From Liquidambar formosana (Eukaryota > Streptophyta > Magnoliopsida > Saxifragales > Altingiaceae), in assembly GCA_039720395.1 (NCBI GenBank), contig CM077831.1, positions 15,802,982-15,866,981 on the forward strand: a DNA stretch of 64,000 bases, written 5' to 3'. Both the position numbers and the translations under genes were made by a program. The notes beneath the pieces are model-generated. The model did no database searches. It was not told the DNA's origin and saw only the letters and a program-made list of their open reading frames with translations. Of this stretch, positions 51,620 through 62,163 are shown piece by piece. Position 1 is the stretch's first letter. Each line of letters begins with the position of its first letter.

Positions 51620-52228
51620 TGTTGGGGAAATTTCTGTGTAATTGATCTAAATGTTCAAATAATTAATAGAAATTGAAAATTTTCACAATATAAAATATCA
51701 AATCACACAAGTAATAACAATTAAAATTATAAAGCGTAATAACATGAGAGAAAATTAAATAGATAAAGTTAGAATAGCTGGCCTGTGGGAAGGCACGTGT
51801 GCTCACGCTGTCCTAAAGGAGTTATCGCCTCCCTACGTACAGGTTCTGGCGGACGACAACACCTCCAAGATACAACCCCAAAAGCTCACAGCTAGTACGT
51901 TCACAGGAAGAGTAATATGAACCATCCTCGATCGGTTGCCCCAAAATATGTGAAAATATAGAGAAAAGATATAGGGAAAATATGCTGTAGAGAGAAGAGA
52001 AGAGAATAACGTATGTGTGTCTGATCTATCTGAAGCCTCCTGATGTATGCCTTTATATAGGCATCTAGGTCTGACTGTTTTTGGGCTTTAATCCCCTAAC
52101 GGCTAGTGTAATTAAAATTATAACAGTCAAATCAATTGGTCTTGTGGCCCAACAGTCATAAGGTTTAATACCCATACTAAAGCCTCATTAAATAAAAGTT
52201 TTGAAACTTTACCCTAATATTTCTAACA
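51620..52228 (-). repeat. 3' LTR of the Copia element
   Basis: Downstream LTR on the element's strand. It contains CTATATAAAG (52051-52060) and CTAAAGGAGTTATCG (51813-51827, read on plus), as does the 5' LTR. It lacks 12 bp found in the other LTR, probably a short deletion between TAG repeats. Confidence 0.95.
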
Positions 52229-52801
52229 ATCCCCCACAAGATTCAAAACTTCAAACATTTAAAATATATATATATATATAAATGTAATATAAACGGGCAA
52301 CCATATACTATGCAATCGGTGTAAGAGTCTTCTGGACTTGAACCTACACTTAGTGTTGACAGCTTTCATTTGAGGAATCATAGAGAACTAAGTCTTGAAC
52401 TAGACCCCTTGAGCCAAACTTCAACATGTCACACACATAGTATTGATATGGGACTTGGTTCGATGCGGGTTAGCGCTATTTATGGCCATGCGCTAGTATA
52501 TTGATTCTCATGAGAATTTCTAGGGTCAGCCCAATCCCATAGCCGCGGCCTCACGGCGGTTCTCACTTAGGTAAGTCCTCCAAGGGTACTGTGACCGTAC
52601 CCTGCAGGAGTGTTCCTGCCTTGGGCTTATTCAGAGTAAAACTCTTCCTCACTGTCACATCAATAGCACTCTCACCATAGGGATGGGGAGGAGATGCTCT
52701 CCTCATAAAATGTGCTAATAATGAGTCACGCTCTGCGGATTGTTTCTACCCATTGAACCTTCTTCATGGGATCTCCAATCACAAAGGTTGAGTTACTTCC
52801 G

Positions 52802-55800
52802 TTAGTGACTCCCTGTGGGCTTAAGCCCCATCCCCCTCGATGAATCTAGGACTGCATTCCTAGAAAGACCTTTGGTCAGCTGATCAGCAACATTTTTCTC
52901 AGATTTAATAAAGTCAAGAGATACAACATTTTTATTAAGCATGCTTTTCACAGATTTTAGGCGCACATGTATATGCCTGTTCATCTTCTTATTTGTATGA
53001 GATTGATTCACTAAATCAATAGAAGCTTTACTATCACAATGTATAGATATAGCAGGCACACTATCACCAATTAAAAGAATTTCTAATAACAAATTTCTAA
53101 TCCAATCTGCCTCAATACAGGTAGTATCTAGAGCTATTAACTCAAACTCCATAGTGCTCCTAGATATAATGGTTTGCTTCTTTGAACCCCATGAGATAGC
53201 AGCTCCTCCTAATAAGAATATATATCCTGTAGTAGACTTTACATCTACACTATCAGTTATCCAGTTGGCATCACTATATCCTTCCACTACTCCTGGAAAT
53301 CCTTTATAACATAAGGAATAATTTAGAGTTCCTTTAAGATATTTAAATACTCTTTCCAAAGCAATCCAATGCTCTTTACTAGGATTGTGTGTATATCTAC
53401 TTAATCTTCCAACCGCATATGCTATATCAGGTCTAGTCTTATTTGCAATATACAACAAAGATCCTATTACTTGAGAATATTCTAACTGGGATACAGGTTC
53501 TCCAACATTTTTTGTCAAATAAACATTAGGATCATATAGTGTAGACACTGGTTTAACATCAGAATATTTAAACCTTTTAATCATCTTCTCAATAGCATTA
53601 GATTGATCTAAAAATATTCCTTCCGAATTTCTAATTAATCTCATTCCCAAAATTATATGTGCTTCTCCCATGTCTTTCATATCAAAATTCTTGGATAAAT
53701 AGTCCTTAATATCCTTTACAACATCTAAACTCGTACCAAAGATCAAAATGTCATCCACATATAAACAAAGTATAGCATGTTAACCTTTATCCATCTTATA
53801 ATATACACATTTATCATATTCATTAATCTTAAATCCATAATTTAAAATAACACTATCAAACTTTTCATGCCACTGTTTAGGAGCTTGTTTAAGTCCATAT
53901 AAAGATTTCACTAACTTACATACCTTATGTTCTTGTCCCTTAACTATGTAACCTTCAGATTGCTCCATATAAATCTCCTCTTCTAAATCTCCATTTAAGA
54001 AAGCGGTCTTTACATCCATCTGATGTATAACTAACTTATGGATAGATGCTAGGGCCACCAAAATTCTAATTGTTGTAATTGTAGACACTGGAGAGTAGGT
54101 ATCGAAATAATCTATCCTTTCTTTTGTGTAAATCCCTTAGCTACTAGTCTAGCTTTATACTTATCTATACTTCCATTAGGTTTTAACTTTTTCTTAAACA
54201 CCCATTTACATCCTATTGCTTTACTTCCTGGAGGTAGAATGGTCAACTCCCAAGTATTATTTTGAATTATTGATTCAAACTCACTATTTATTGCTTCCTT
54301 CCAAAATGGTGCATCTATCGATGACATAGCTTCTTCATATGTCGTAGGATCTCCTTCAATTAAGTAAGTATAAAAACCATCTCCAAAATTCTTTTCTATT
54401 CTTCCTCTTTTACTTCTTCTAACTTCTATTTGGGCATTAGTCTTTTCATTTCTATGTATGCTAGTAGATGGTCTATCTCTACCATAGGGTCTATCAATAA
54501 CTTGGGTGGAAATCCTAGTTTTAAAGGGAAAAATATCTTCAAAGTATGTGGCATCTCTTGCTTCTATTATAGTATTATTAGAAATGTCGCTAACCTCAGA
54601 ATTCACTACTAAAAATCTATTAGCACTACTATTGTGAGCATATCCTAAAAACACTGCATCTATTGTTTTAGGACCTATCTTCTTTCGTTTGGGTTCAGGG
54701 ATTGCTACCTTCGCAAGCCACCCCCACACTTTTAGAATATTTAATCTAGGTGCTCTATATTTCCACAACTCATATAGTGTCTTCTCAAGATCTCCAACTG
54801 TAACTCGGTTAAGAATAAAACAAGCACAGAGTATAGCTTCTCCCCAAAAATTTTCAGGTAACCCAGAACTTAGTAACATTGCATTTACCATGTCCATTAA
54901 CGTTCGGTTTTTCCTCTCAGCTACACCATTTGATTGTGATGAATAAGGTGGTGTTACTTCATGTACAATCCCATGTTCTTGACAATATAAATTCAAATCA
55001 GTTAAACTATATTCACCTCCTCTATCGGACCTAAGCCTCTTTATTTTCTTCTCTAATTGATTCTCAACCTCAGGTTTGTATATCTTAAATTTCTCAAATA
55101 CCTCGTCTTTAGTTTTAATTAAGTAGACATAACAATATTTAGAATAATCATCTATAAAGGTTAGAAAATATTTGTTCCCGGCTCTAGTAGGAGGTCTATT
55201 AGAATCACACACATCGCTATGTATTAAGTCTAAAAGATTAGTGCTTCTTTGAACAGGTTTATGAGCTTTCCTAGGTTGTTTAGCTTGTACACATATCTCA
55301 CATCTATGTTTAAGATCCACTTTCGCTTTAGGGATTAAACCTAGATCCATCATGTTCTTTAATTTCTTTAAATTCACATGCCCCAATCGTTCATGCCACA
55401 CAATACTCAATTCAACATTGAAAATACTTGGAGGAATTTTATTAACATCATTAACTGACATTACATTCAACTTGAAAAGACCTTCACTTACATAACCTTT
55501 ACCAATAAAAATATTATTCTTGGTTATTACAACCTTATTGGACTCCATGACAACTTTATAACCTTGCTCAACTAAAGAAGACCCACTAACTAAATTCCTC
55601 CTTACTTCAGGGACATGCCGCACACCACTCAAAGTCAAGACCTTCCTAGATGTCATCTTTAAGTCCACTTGTCCAATCCCTAACACACGTGTGGTGGAAT
55701 CATTTCCTAACGTCACACATCCTCCACTAGAATTATGATAATTTTTAAAAAATGAACGATCAAAGTAAACATGTACATTAGCTCCAGAATCTAACCACCA

Positions 55801-56044
55801 ATCATTGCTTAAATATGTAATATTAATGGATGGGTTAGGATTATACCTTATGGTAGGTTCACAAGAATTCTCTTGTTCCTCATCGACTAAGATATTAACT
55901 TGGGCATCTATTGGTTTTCCATCTTCCATAACATATTTATTAAAGTTCGAAACATTAAACCTTTCTAAACTGACATCCTCAATTCCATATTCAATTTGAC
56001 CGTTAAATTTTCCGGGTTTTATTGAATTATCCTCTTCAGACGCC
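52802..56044 (-). pseudogene. Copia pol polyprotein, gag deleted, two disabling mutations
   Basis: Reading starts MASEEDNSIKPGKFNG near 56044, a normal-looking gag start, but passes within about 80 codons to the protease site WWLDSGANVHV (about 55790). Most of gag and its zinc knuckle are therefore missing. Integrase follows (WHERLGH, CEIC, then HSDVC, IDDYSKYC and SDRGGEY). RT begins EEAMSS...WELTILPPGSKAIGCKW. The frame breaks near 54106 by loss of one base after FTQKKG. A stop (TAA, 53780-53782) lies just before the RT catalytic [11 protein letters not shown] and RNase H then continue to the end ([27 protein letters not shown]). As it stands the copy cannot make a full polyprotein. Confidence 0.93.
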
Positions 56045-56109
56045 ATATATAGTATTTTAAGGATGGGCAAATAAATCACACTACACAATTTAAATATTAT
56101 GTTAATCAA

Positions 56110-56880
56110 AACAAATTTTCAGCAATTAAAATAATGAATCTATTCCATAAACCAATAAAACTAGCAACTGAATTTATGCGAATTGGAACTTTATCAATAT
56201 TGCTAATTATTGTTTTTCCAAATTTAAAACAATAAACAAAACTTTTCTTTAATTTATATAAAAATGCACAAAAAACTGTTCTAAATAGAAAACTGTTTTT
56301 TTTTTTTTTAAATAACTAAAACAGTAAACAAAACTGTTTTTTTTATTTTATTTTATATAAAAGAATAGTAAACTGATTTTATTGTTGTTATAATAACAAA
56401 GCTGTTTTTTTTATTTTTTTATTTTATAAAGCAGTACAAAACTGTACTAAAACAGTAAACTAAAACTGTTATGTTACAGCAAAAGCAAAACTGTTAAACT
56501 GTTTTTTTTATTTATTTAAAAATTTACGTCAAAACAGTAATGGATACAATAAAATAAAACTGCCACGTTAATGCAAAAGCAAAACTGTTAAACTGTTTTT
56601 TTTTTTATTTATTTAAAATTTATGTCAAAACAGTAATGGATACAATAAAGATAAAACTGCCACGTTAATGCAAAAGCAAAACTATTAAACTGTTTTTTTT
56701 TTCTTTTTTTTTTTTTTTTTAATTTATTTAAACAGTAAACAAAACTGTTTTATTTTTAATTATATAAACAGTACAGAAAACTGTATTATACAGAAAACAG
56801 TAGTTTTTTTTTTTTTTTTTTTTTCAAAACAGACAGTATATAATAAACTGTTTTTCTTTTATTTAAAAAAAAACAATAAA
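56110..56880. repeat. Degenerate AAACTGTTTT-rich leader, proximal part
   Basis: Between the pol start and the regular array the leader is dominated by AAACTGTTTT and AAACAGT phrases separated by T runs. A unit of about 100 bp, with GTCAAAACAGTAATGGATAC followed by AAACTGCCACGTTAATGC, is repeated at about 56520-56580 and 56620-56690. It has no coding potential. Confidence 0.85.
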
Positions 56881-57250
56881 TACAAAACTGTTTTTAAAAT
56901 CTGTCAAAACGAAACTGTTTTGTGAAGCAATAAATACAAAACTGTTTTTTAAAATCTGTCAAAACGAAACTGTTTTGTGAAACAGTAAATACAAAACTGT
57001 TTTTATAATCTGTCAAAACGAAACTGTTTTGTGAAGCAATAAATACAAAACTGTTTTTTAAAATCTATTAATACTAAACTATTTATAAAAAAAACAGTAA
57101 ATACAAAACTGTTTTTAAAATCTGTCAAAACGAAACTGTTTTGTGAAACAGTAAATACAAAACTGTTTTTATAATCTGTCAAACCAAAACTGTTTTGTGA
57201 AACAGTAAATACAAAACTGTTTTTAAAATCTGTTAATATATTTGAATAGC
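56881..57250. repeat. 54-bp tandem array in the Copia leader, about 7 copies
   Basis: TACAAAACTGTTTTT starts at 56881, 56935, 56990, 57044, 57102, 57156 and 57210, that is every 54-58 bp. Each unit also contains ATCTGTCAAAACGAAACTGT and then TTTGTGAA. AAACAGT and ACTGTTT alternate, so every unit can form small hairpins. Confidence 0.95.
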
Positions 57251-57430
57251 AAACAATCGTAAGTCAGTTTTTTTTCAAGAAAAAATTCTTGATGTACAGT
57301 AAACAACTAATGTAAAGTTCTTTATTTTGCTTTGAATAAATAAATATAAAACGATAATTTAAATCTTATAGAATATATATCACAAAATTTCTATCTCCCA
57401 ATGTTTTTTATTATAAACATAGAATACGTT

Positions 57431-57445
57431 CGATAACTCCTTTAG
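57431..57445 (-). other. Atypical primer-binding position: 15-nt complement of the LTR
   Basis: On the element's strand the first bases after the 5' LTR are TTCTAAAGGAGTTATCGAAC. This has no match to TGGTATCAGAGC. The 15 nt CTAAAGGAGTTATCG, starting 2 bp inside the LTR end, are the exact reverse complement of a segment in the same LTR (57641-57655). See findings. Confidence 0.85.
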
Positions 57446-57447
57446 AA

Positions 57448-58068
57448 TGTTGGGGAAATTTTTGTGTAATTGATCTAAATGTTCAAATAATTAATAGAAA
57501 TTGAAAATTTTCACAATATAAAATATCAAATCACACAAGTAATAACAATTAAAATTATAAAGCGTAATAACATGAGAGAAAATTAAATAGATAAAGTTAG
57601 AATAGCTGGCCTGTGGGAAGGCACGTGTGCTCACGCTATCCTAAAGGAGTTATCGCCTCCCTACGTACAGGTTCTGGCGGACGACAACACCTCCAAGATA
57701 CAACCCCAAAAGCTCACAGCTAGCTCTTCTATGAGTACGTTCACAGGAAGAGTAATATGAACCGTCCTCGATCGGTTGCCCCAAAATATGTGAAAATATA
57801 AAGAAAAGATATAGGAAAAATATGCTGTAGAGAGAAGAGAAGAGAAGAACGTATGTGTGTCTGATCTATCTAAACCCTCCTGATGTATGCCTTTATATAG
57901 ACATCTAGGTCTGACCGTTTTTGGGCTTTAATGCCCTAATGGCTAGTGTAATTAAAATTATAACAGTCAAATCAATTGGGCTTGTGGCCCAACAGTCATA
58001 AGGTTTAATACCCACACTAAAGCCTCATCAAATAAAAGTTTTGAAACTTTATCCTAATATTTCTAACA
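57448..58068 (-). repeat. 5' LTR of the Copia element
   Basis: Upstream LTR on the element's strand, 621 bp. It has the better TATA context and the 12 bp missing from the other LTR. U3 would be about 58068-57866, with R/U5 the remainder, judged from TATA position alone. Confidence 0.95.
57891..57900 (-). promoter_or_regulatory. TATA box of the Copia LTR promoter
   Basis: On the element's strand the sequence is CTATATAAAG, followed by GCATACATCAGG. It lies about 170 bp into the LTR. Transcription would then start near 57860-57870. Confidence 0.6.
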
Positions 58069-58800
58069 GAATGGGCATGGAGGATAGCCCATGATGGTCG
58101 GTATTCGTTGAAATCGGGATACCAGCTTCCTCACGTACGGATGATCTGCTTAGGGACTTGCCTTCTCAAGGCTCGTCTCACTCTTTTGCCGGGGAGGAAT
58201 TTCTAGAGATTCAGCCTCTCCCACAAACTACTCGTCTTTCTTAGGAAAATCTTACACAATCTTCTAGCACTTAGATTTAACATCAAACAGTAGACTCTTG
58301 CCCTCTTTGCCATAGTTACCTGGAAACTGCCCATCTTTTATTTTGGAAGCGTGAGTTCGCTAAAGTCATTTGGATGGTTTTAGAACATTTCTCTAACATT
58401 AATTCCCAGAAAAGCTGTATCAGTGGATTATGGATCAATCTTCTGTGGGCGAACATTTTCCAGCTTTCACAATCAATTTTTGATAATGTTATTAGTAATC
58501 TTTTGTCTGTGGTGATTCAGGCCAAAAATTGGACCAGATGTATTTTGCCGGCTTTCTCTAGGCCTCGGCGTGTCATTCCCTTCTCATACACTGCGGGGAA
58601 TTCTCGGCGACCTGTGTTTGATCTACATCGAATGCTTAATTTACCTGTGGAAATGGACCAAATCTCTACAACAAAACTCAATTAATGGAGCTAACCAAAT
58701 GTGCCGTGGCTCTGGTCGTTTAGCAAGGAGAATCAATCAAGGTTGTTTGGTCTTCTATGGGTCCATTGAAGGATAAACTGACTATTCTGCTCAGGATAAA
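58069..58800 (+). pseudogene. LINE fragment (zinc-binding RT C-terminus)
   Basis: Plus-strand reading gives AHDGRYSLKSGYQLPHVRM at about 58088-58145 and CPLCHSYLETAHLLFWKREF near 58303-58362, followed by AKVIWMVLEHF. This order is typical of the C-terminal region of plant LINE ORF2 (zf-RVT). The last cysteine of the zinc motif reads R in 'FWKREF', and frames shift between the pieces. The Copia element inserted directly at its left edge. Confidence 0.7.
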
Positions 58801-60060
58801 CATATTTTGGCAAATATATATCATTGGAGATGGTATAAGAGTTTACATTTGGTGTTGAAACTGCCAGTCCACTTCTATTACCATGCATACCATTATAAAA
58901 AGTTAAGAGATTAAATGTTTGATGATTTATACCATATATTATAAGGCCATTTACAGGTCATGTGAACTTCGATATGGCAGGTTTATTTTTTTGGTTTAAA
59001 AGTGGTGTGGAGGCCACTGCCGGCCGTGATGAATATGAACTTCATCTGTAATACGAAGTTAAGTCACGATGTCCACTTGATTTTATGGTCCTAACTTTGA
59101 CATAAAATCCTTCTCTTAATGCTGAAATGATATATATTGGACAGTTTCAAATGAACATGTTGGAGAATGCTATTAATTCCCTAAAACTTTTCCTAATTTT
59201 TCCTCCAATGATGTGGTTTCTGATGTGTCGTGCATTTAAAAAAGACGAAAAATGCATTTGTTGATGTGGTTGTTGGGTTGCCCTCTATCTATCCATACGA
59301 TACCTCTTGTGAGCACCTCTCTTCTTTTATGCTTTTTTAAATGCATGGCAAATCAATAGTCATATCATTGAGTAAAGAAAATAGGAAAAAGAGTAAGGAT
59401 GAATAGTACTGCTTGAAAAGCACCAATTTTACGATAACAGAGAAAATTAATAAGCCTTTGAGCATTCATGTTTAATGAACTGGTTATCATAAATTAGTCT
59501 TGACCACAAGATTCATCCAATGCTTGATCAATCTAGGTCCATTGCTTATCAGATTGTTGGCTTATTACATAACTTGGGCTATTGTCTGTCATATTTGACA
59601 AACCAACAAAACAAACTTTTCAACCAACATAACCACCAAAACAACTGGCTTTTATTTCCAATATATATGCCTCTCTTGGAATGGGTCAGCACAACCAACC
59701 TTGTTTTACTCCATCTCAATCGGACTACATCCACATTTAGAACGCCAACCTTTCATGATTACCTCAAAATATCGGTGCACGCGTCTGCATTTACTGGTGC
59801 AATGCAATCCACTTCACACCATTGCAAGAAAAAGGAGAAAATTCGTTATAAACTCACATAAATTAGTTTTCATTAGACATTCCGAAGACTTTGTTCAATC
59901 TCAATTGCCTGAGCTAGATAACGATAAGGAGCTTGGACTTCTCTTTGATTTTCATTTCAACAATCCCATTTTATTTATTGCATATATACTTCTTGAAAAT
60001 ATTTTCCAAGTTGGTTTTGGATTTTGTTGAAGAAGGGAAGAAAAAAGAAAAAAAAAAAAA
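58801..60060. promoter_or_regulatory. Upstream region of the LIM gene
   Basis: No gene is seen. The last 60 bp before the start codon are purine-rich (GAAGAAGGGAAGAAAAAAG...), as in many plant leaders. A TATA-like CATATATAC lies at about 59980. A promoter is expected here by position only. Confidence 0.4.
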
Positions 60061-62163
60061 ATGTCATTCACAGGAACTTTGGATAAATGTAAAGCTTGTG
60101 ATAAGACTGTTTATGTGGTTGATTTGTTGTCTGCTGATGGAATTTCTTATCATAAATACTGCTTCAAATGCAGCCATTGCAAAGGAACTCTTGTGGTATG
60201 GTTTTCTTCCATCTTCTAGTATACTAATTTTTTTTTTCCTCAAAATATTTGGTTGAGCAATTTCTGTAAATTAACTGTGGAAAAAATACAACAAATAGGC
60301 CATGTTTGTTTGGTTGGAATGGAATGGGTGGGAATGGAATCCAATTCCATGTTCAAAATAGTCTGGAATGAAATGAGATTAAAATAAACATTGCGGAATG
60401 AATATCATTATAATTCCTTATTACTATTTGATTTCATTCCGATTTAATTACCTCATCCAAACATAAACATGTTGTTTGGAATGAATTGGAATGGGATTCC
60501 ATTCCAACCAAACAAACATGGCCATAAAGTTTATAAGATTTCTGGAGCCGAATATTCGGCATGGAATTGATTTGTAATTCAAGTATAATCTGAATATTAC
60601 ATATATATTATATATATGATTTTTACTTATTATTATTAAGAAAAAAATTTCAACCAACTTACCAAAAAAAAAAAAAAGGAAAAAAAAAGTTCATTAATAA
60701 TCACATAGGACTATAGGAGTATTTATTACTATTCGTAATGAAATGGTGTCTAGTTTTATTTAAAGGATGGAATAATCCGATCTTGGGTTATAAGTCTCTT
60801 CTTGACATGTATTTGACAGATGAGCAACTACTCTTCCATGGATGGAGTCCTCTATTGCAAACCTCATTTTGAGCAACTTTTCAAGGAATCCGGCAATTTC
60901 AGCAAGAATTTTCAAACATGTGAGACACCTACATTTTTACTCTCCATTTTTTTAATTATAATTTTTCAACATTGGAGGTTTTATTTCTTCTTCTGCCCTA
61001 ATTAATGTACATTGGTTTTTGATCAAAATTTCAGCGGCGAAGTCTTCTGAGAGGCTAAATGAGTTGGTAATTCAAAATTTTACGCCTCTTCTAAATGATT
61101 AGGGTGCCTTTGGATGTCCTGTGGAAATAAACTAATCCTGGTTTGATTTACATAGCTTTTGAACCGATTAAGTTTGTTTTATTCATGTGGAAAGGTCCAA
61201 TTTTTTTCTCATTAAAATCATTTGCGGTGATGGCACCATTTTTTTTTAGTCTTCAAATGTGAATAAATTTCACGGGATATCCAAACACATCCTTAATCTT
61301 TTTATTTTTTTTTCTTTGATTCATTTTCTTTTATATTAATGATAATAATAATGTATGAATTTTGGCAATCTTTTTACAGTCTAGGACCCCTAGCAGACTC
61401 TCTTTCTTGTTCTCTGGAACCCTAGACAAATGTGCCACTTGTCAGAAAACGGTGTACCCATTGGAGAAGGTTCGCAATTTTGTTACCCCTTATCTTTCTT
61501 ATGTACATACTTCATGGGTGCGACTTAGTTCGATTTGGGTTGATTTGATCTCAATGCAAAACCGAACCATGGGGGTCGGTTCTCAATTTCCTAGCATTTC
61601 TTGAGGTTTAATGCTCATAATTTAGTAGTCTAATTCGATTTGAGATAAAATGAGTTTAAATTTCAATTACATTTATAAACTTAACGATCCAAACAACCCG
61701 TGTTGAATCATGTTTGGTTGTCCAGAAAATTATGGAAAAGAGAACGAATTTTTGTTGAATCAATTTGAAGTTTCTCATGTTATGTTCTATTGGTTTCTTG
61801 ACAAGAAACAAGGCTTACTTGAGTTGAATTATTATTTTTTATTTTTTATATAGCATTTGATTAAATTGTAAAAACCCTTAGTTAATTAATCACATGTCCA
61901 AACAGGTGACGATGGAGGGAGAATGTTACCACAAGTCATGCTTCAAGTGTGCTCATGGGGGTTGTCCCTTGACGCATTCATCTTATGCTGCCCTTGATGG
62001 AATTCTCTATTGCAAGCACCATTTTGCTCAGCTCTTCATGGAGAAAGGGAATTACAACCATGTCAAAAAGGCCGTCTCCGATAAGAAAAATGTGCCACCC
62101 CCAGTTGCCCAGGCAGAGGCAGAGGTTGAAGCCAAACCCAATCAGACACAAGAACAATCTTAA
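60061..62163 (+). CDS. Two-LIM-domain protein (plant PLIM2/WLIM2 class), 5 exons, 204 aa
   Basis: Plant proteins of this class bind and bundle actin filaments, and some also enter the nucleus. Exons are 60061-60195, 60820-60919, 61035-61066, 61380-61469 and 61906-62163. All junctions are GT-AG with matching phases, 615 nt including the stop. LIM1 ligands are C10, C13, H31, C34, C37, C40, C58 and H61, with the plant spacing CX2CX17HX2CX2CX2CX17CX2H. LIM2 ligands are C107, C110, H128, C131, C134, C139, C155 and H158, with CX2CX17HX2CX2CX4CX15CX2H. All are present. The inter-LIM linker contains SRTPSRLSFLFSGT. The short acidic tail (PPPVAQAEAEVEAKPNQTQE) fits the pollen-type PLIM2 group better than the WLIM1 group, but the subclass is inference. 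Intron 1 holds a 226-bp MITE. The gene appears intact. Confidence 0.95.
60298..60523. mobile_element. MITE with near-perfect inverted ends in LIM intron 1
   Basis: The left end GGCCATGTTTGTTTGGTTGG equals the reverse complement of the right end over the first 20 bases and continues into GAATGGAAT. ATA flanks both sides (60295-60297, 60524-60526). The high arm identity suggests a recent insertion. Its ends and GGAATGG-rich interior resemble 19982-20322. Confidence 0.82.

Larger units (their letters stand above)
51620..58068 (-). mobile_element. Copia LTR retrotransposon, complete ends, defective interior
   Basis: LTRs are 51620-52228 (609 bp) and 57448-58068 (621 bp), both TG...CA. They are identical apart from roughly 17 substitutions and a 12-bp indel (CTCTTCTATGAG present only in the right copy). 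A perfect 5-bp duplication GAATG flanks the element (51615-51619, 58069-58073). The reading strand is minus: a polypurine tract CTTGTGGGGGAT (52229-52240) adjoins the 3' LTR. Pol lies at 52802-56050 and a repeat-rich leader at 56110-57447. The usual initiator tRNA-Met site is missing at the expected place. Low LTR divergence makes it the youngest large element in the window. Confidence 0.97.
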
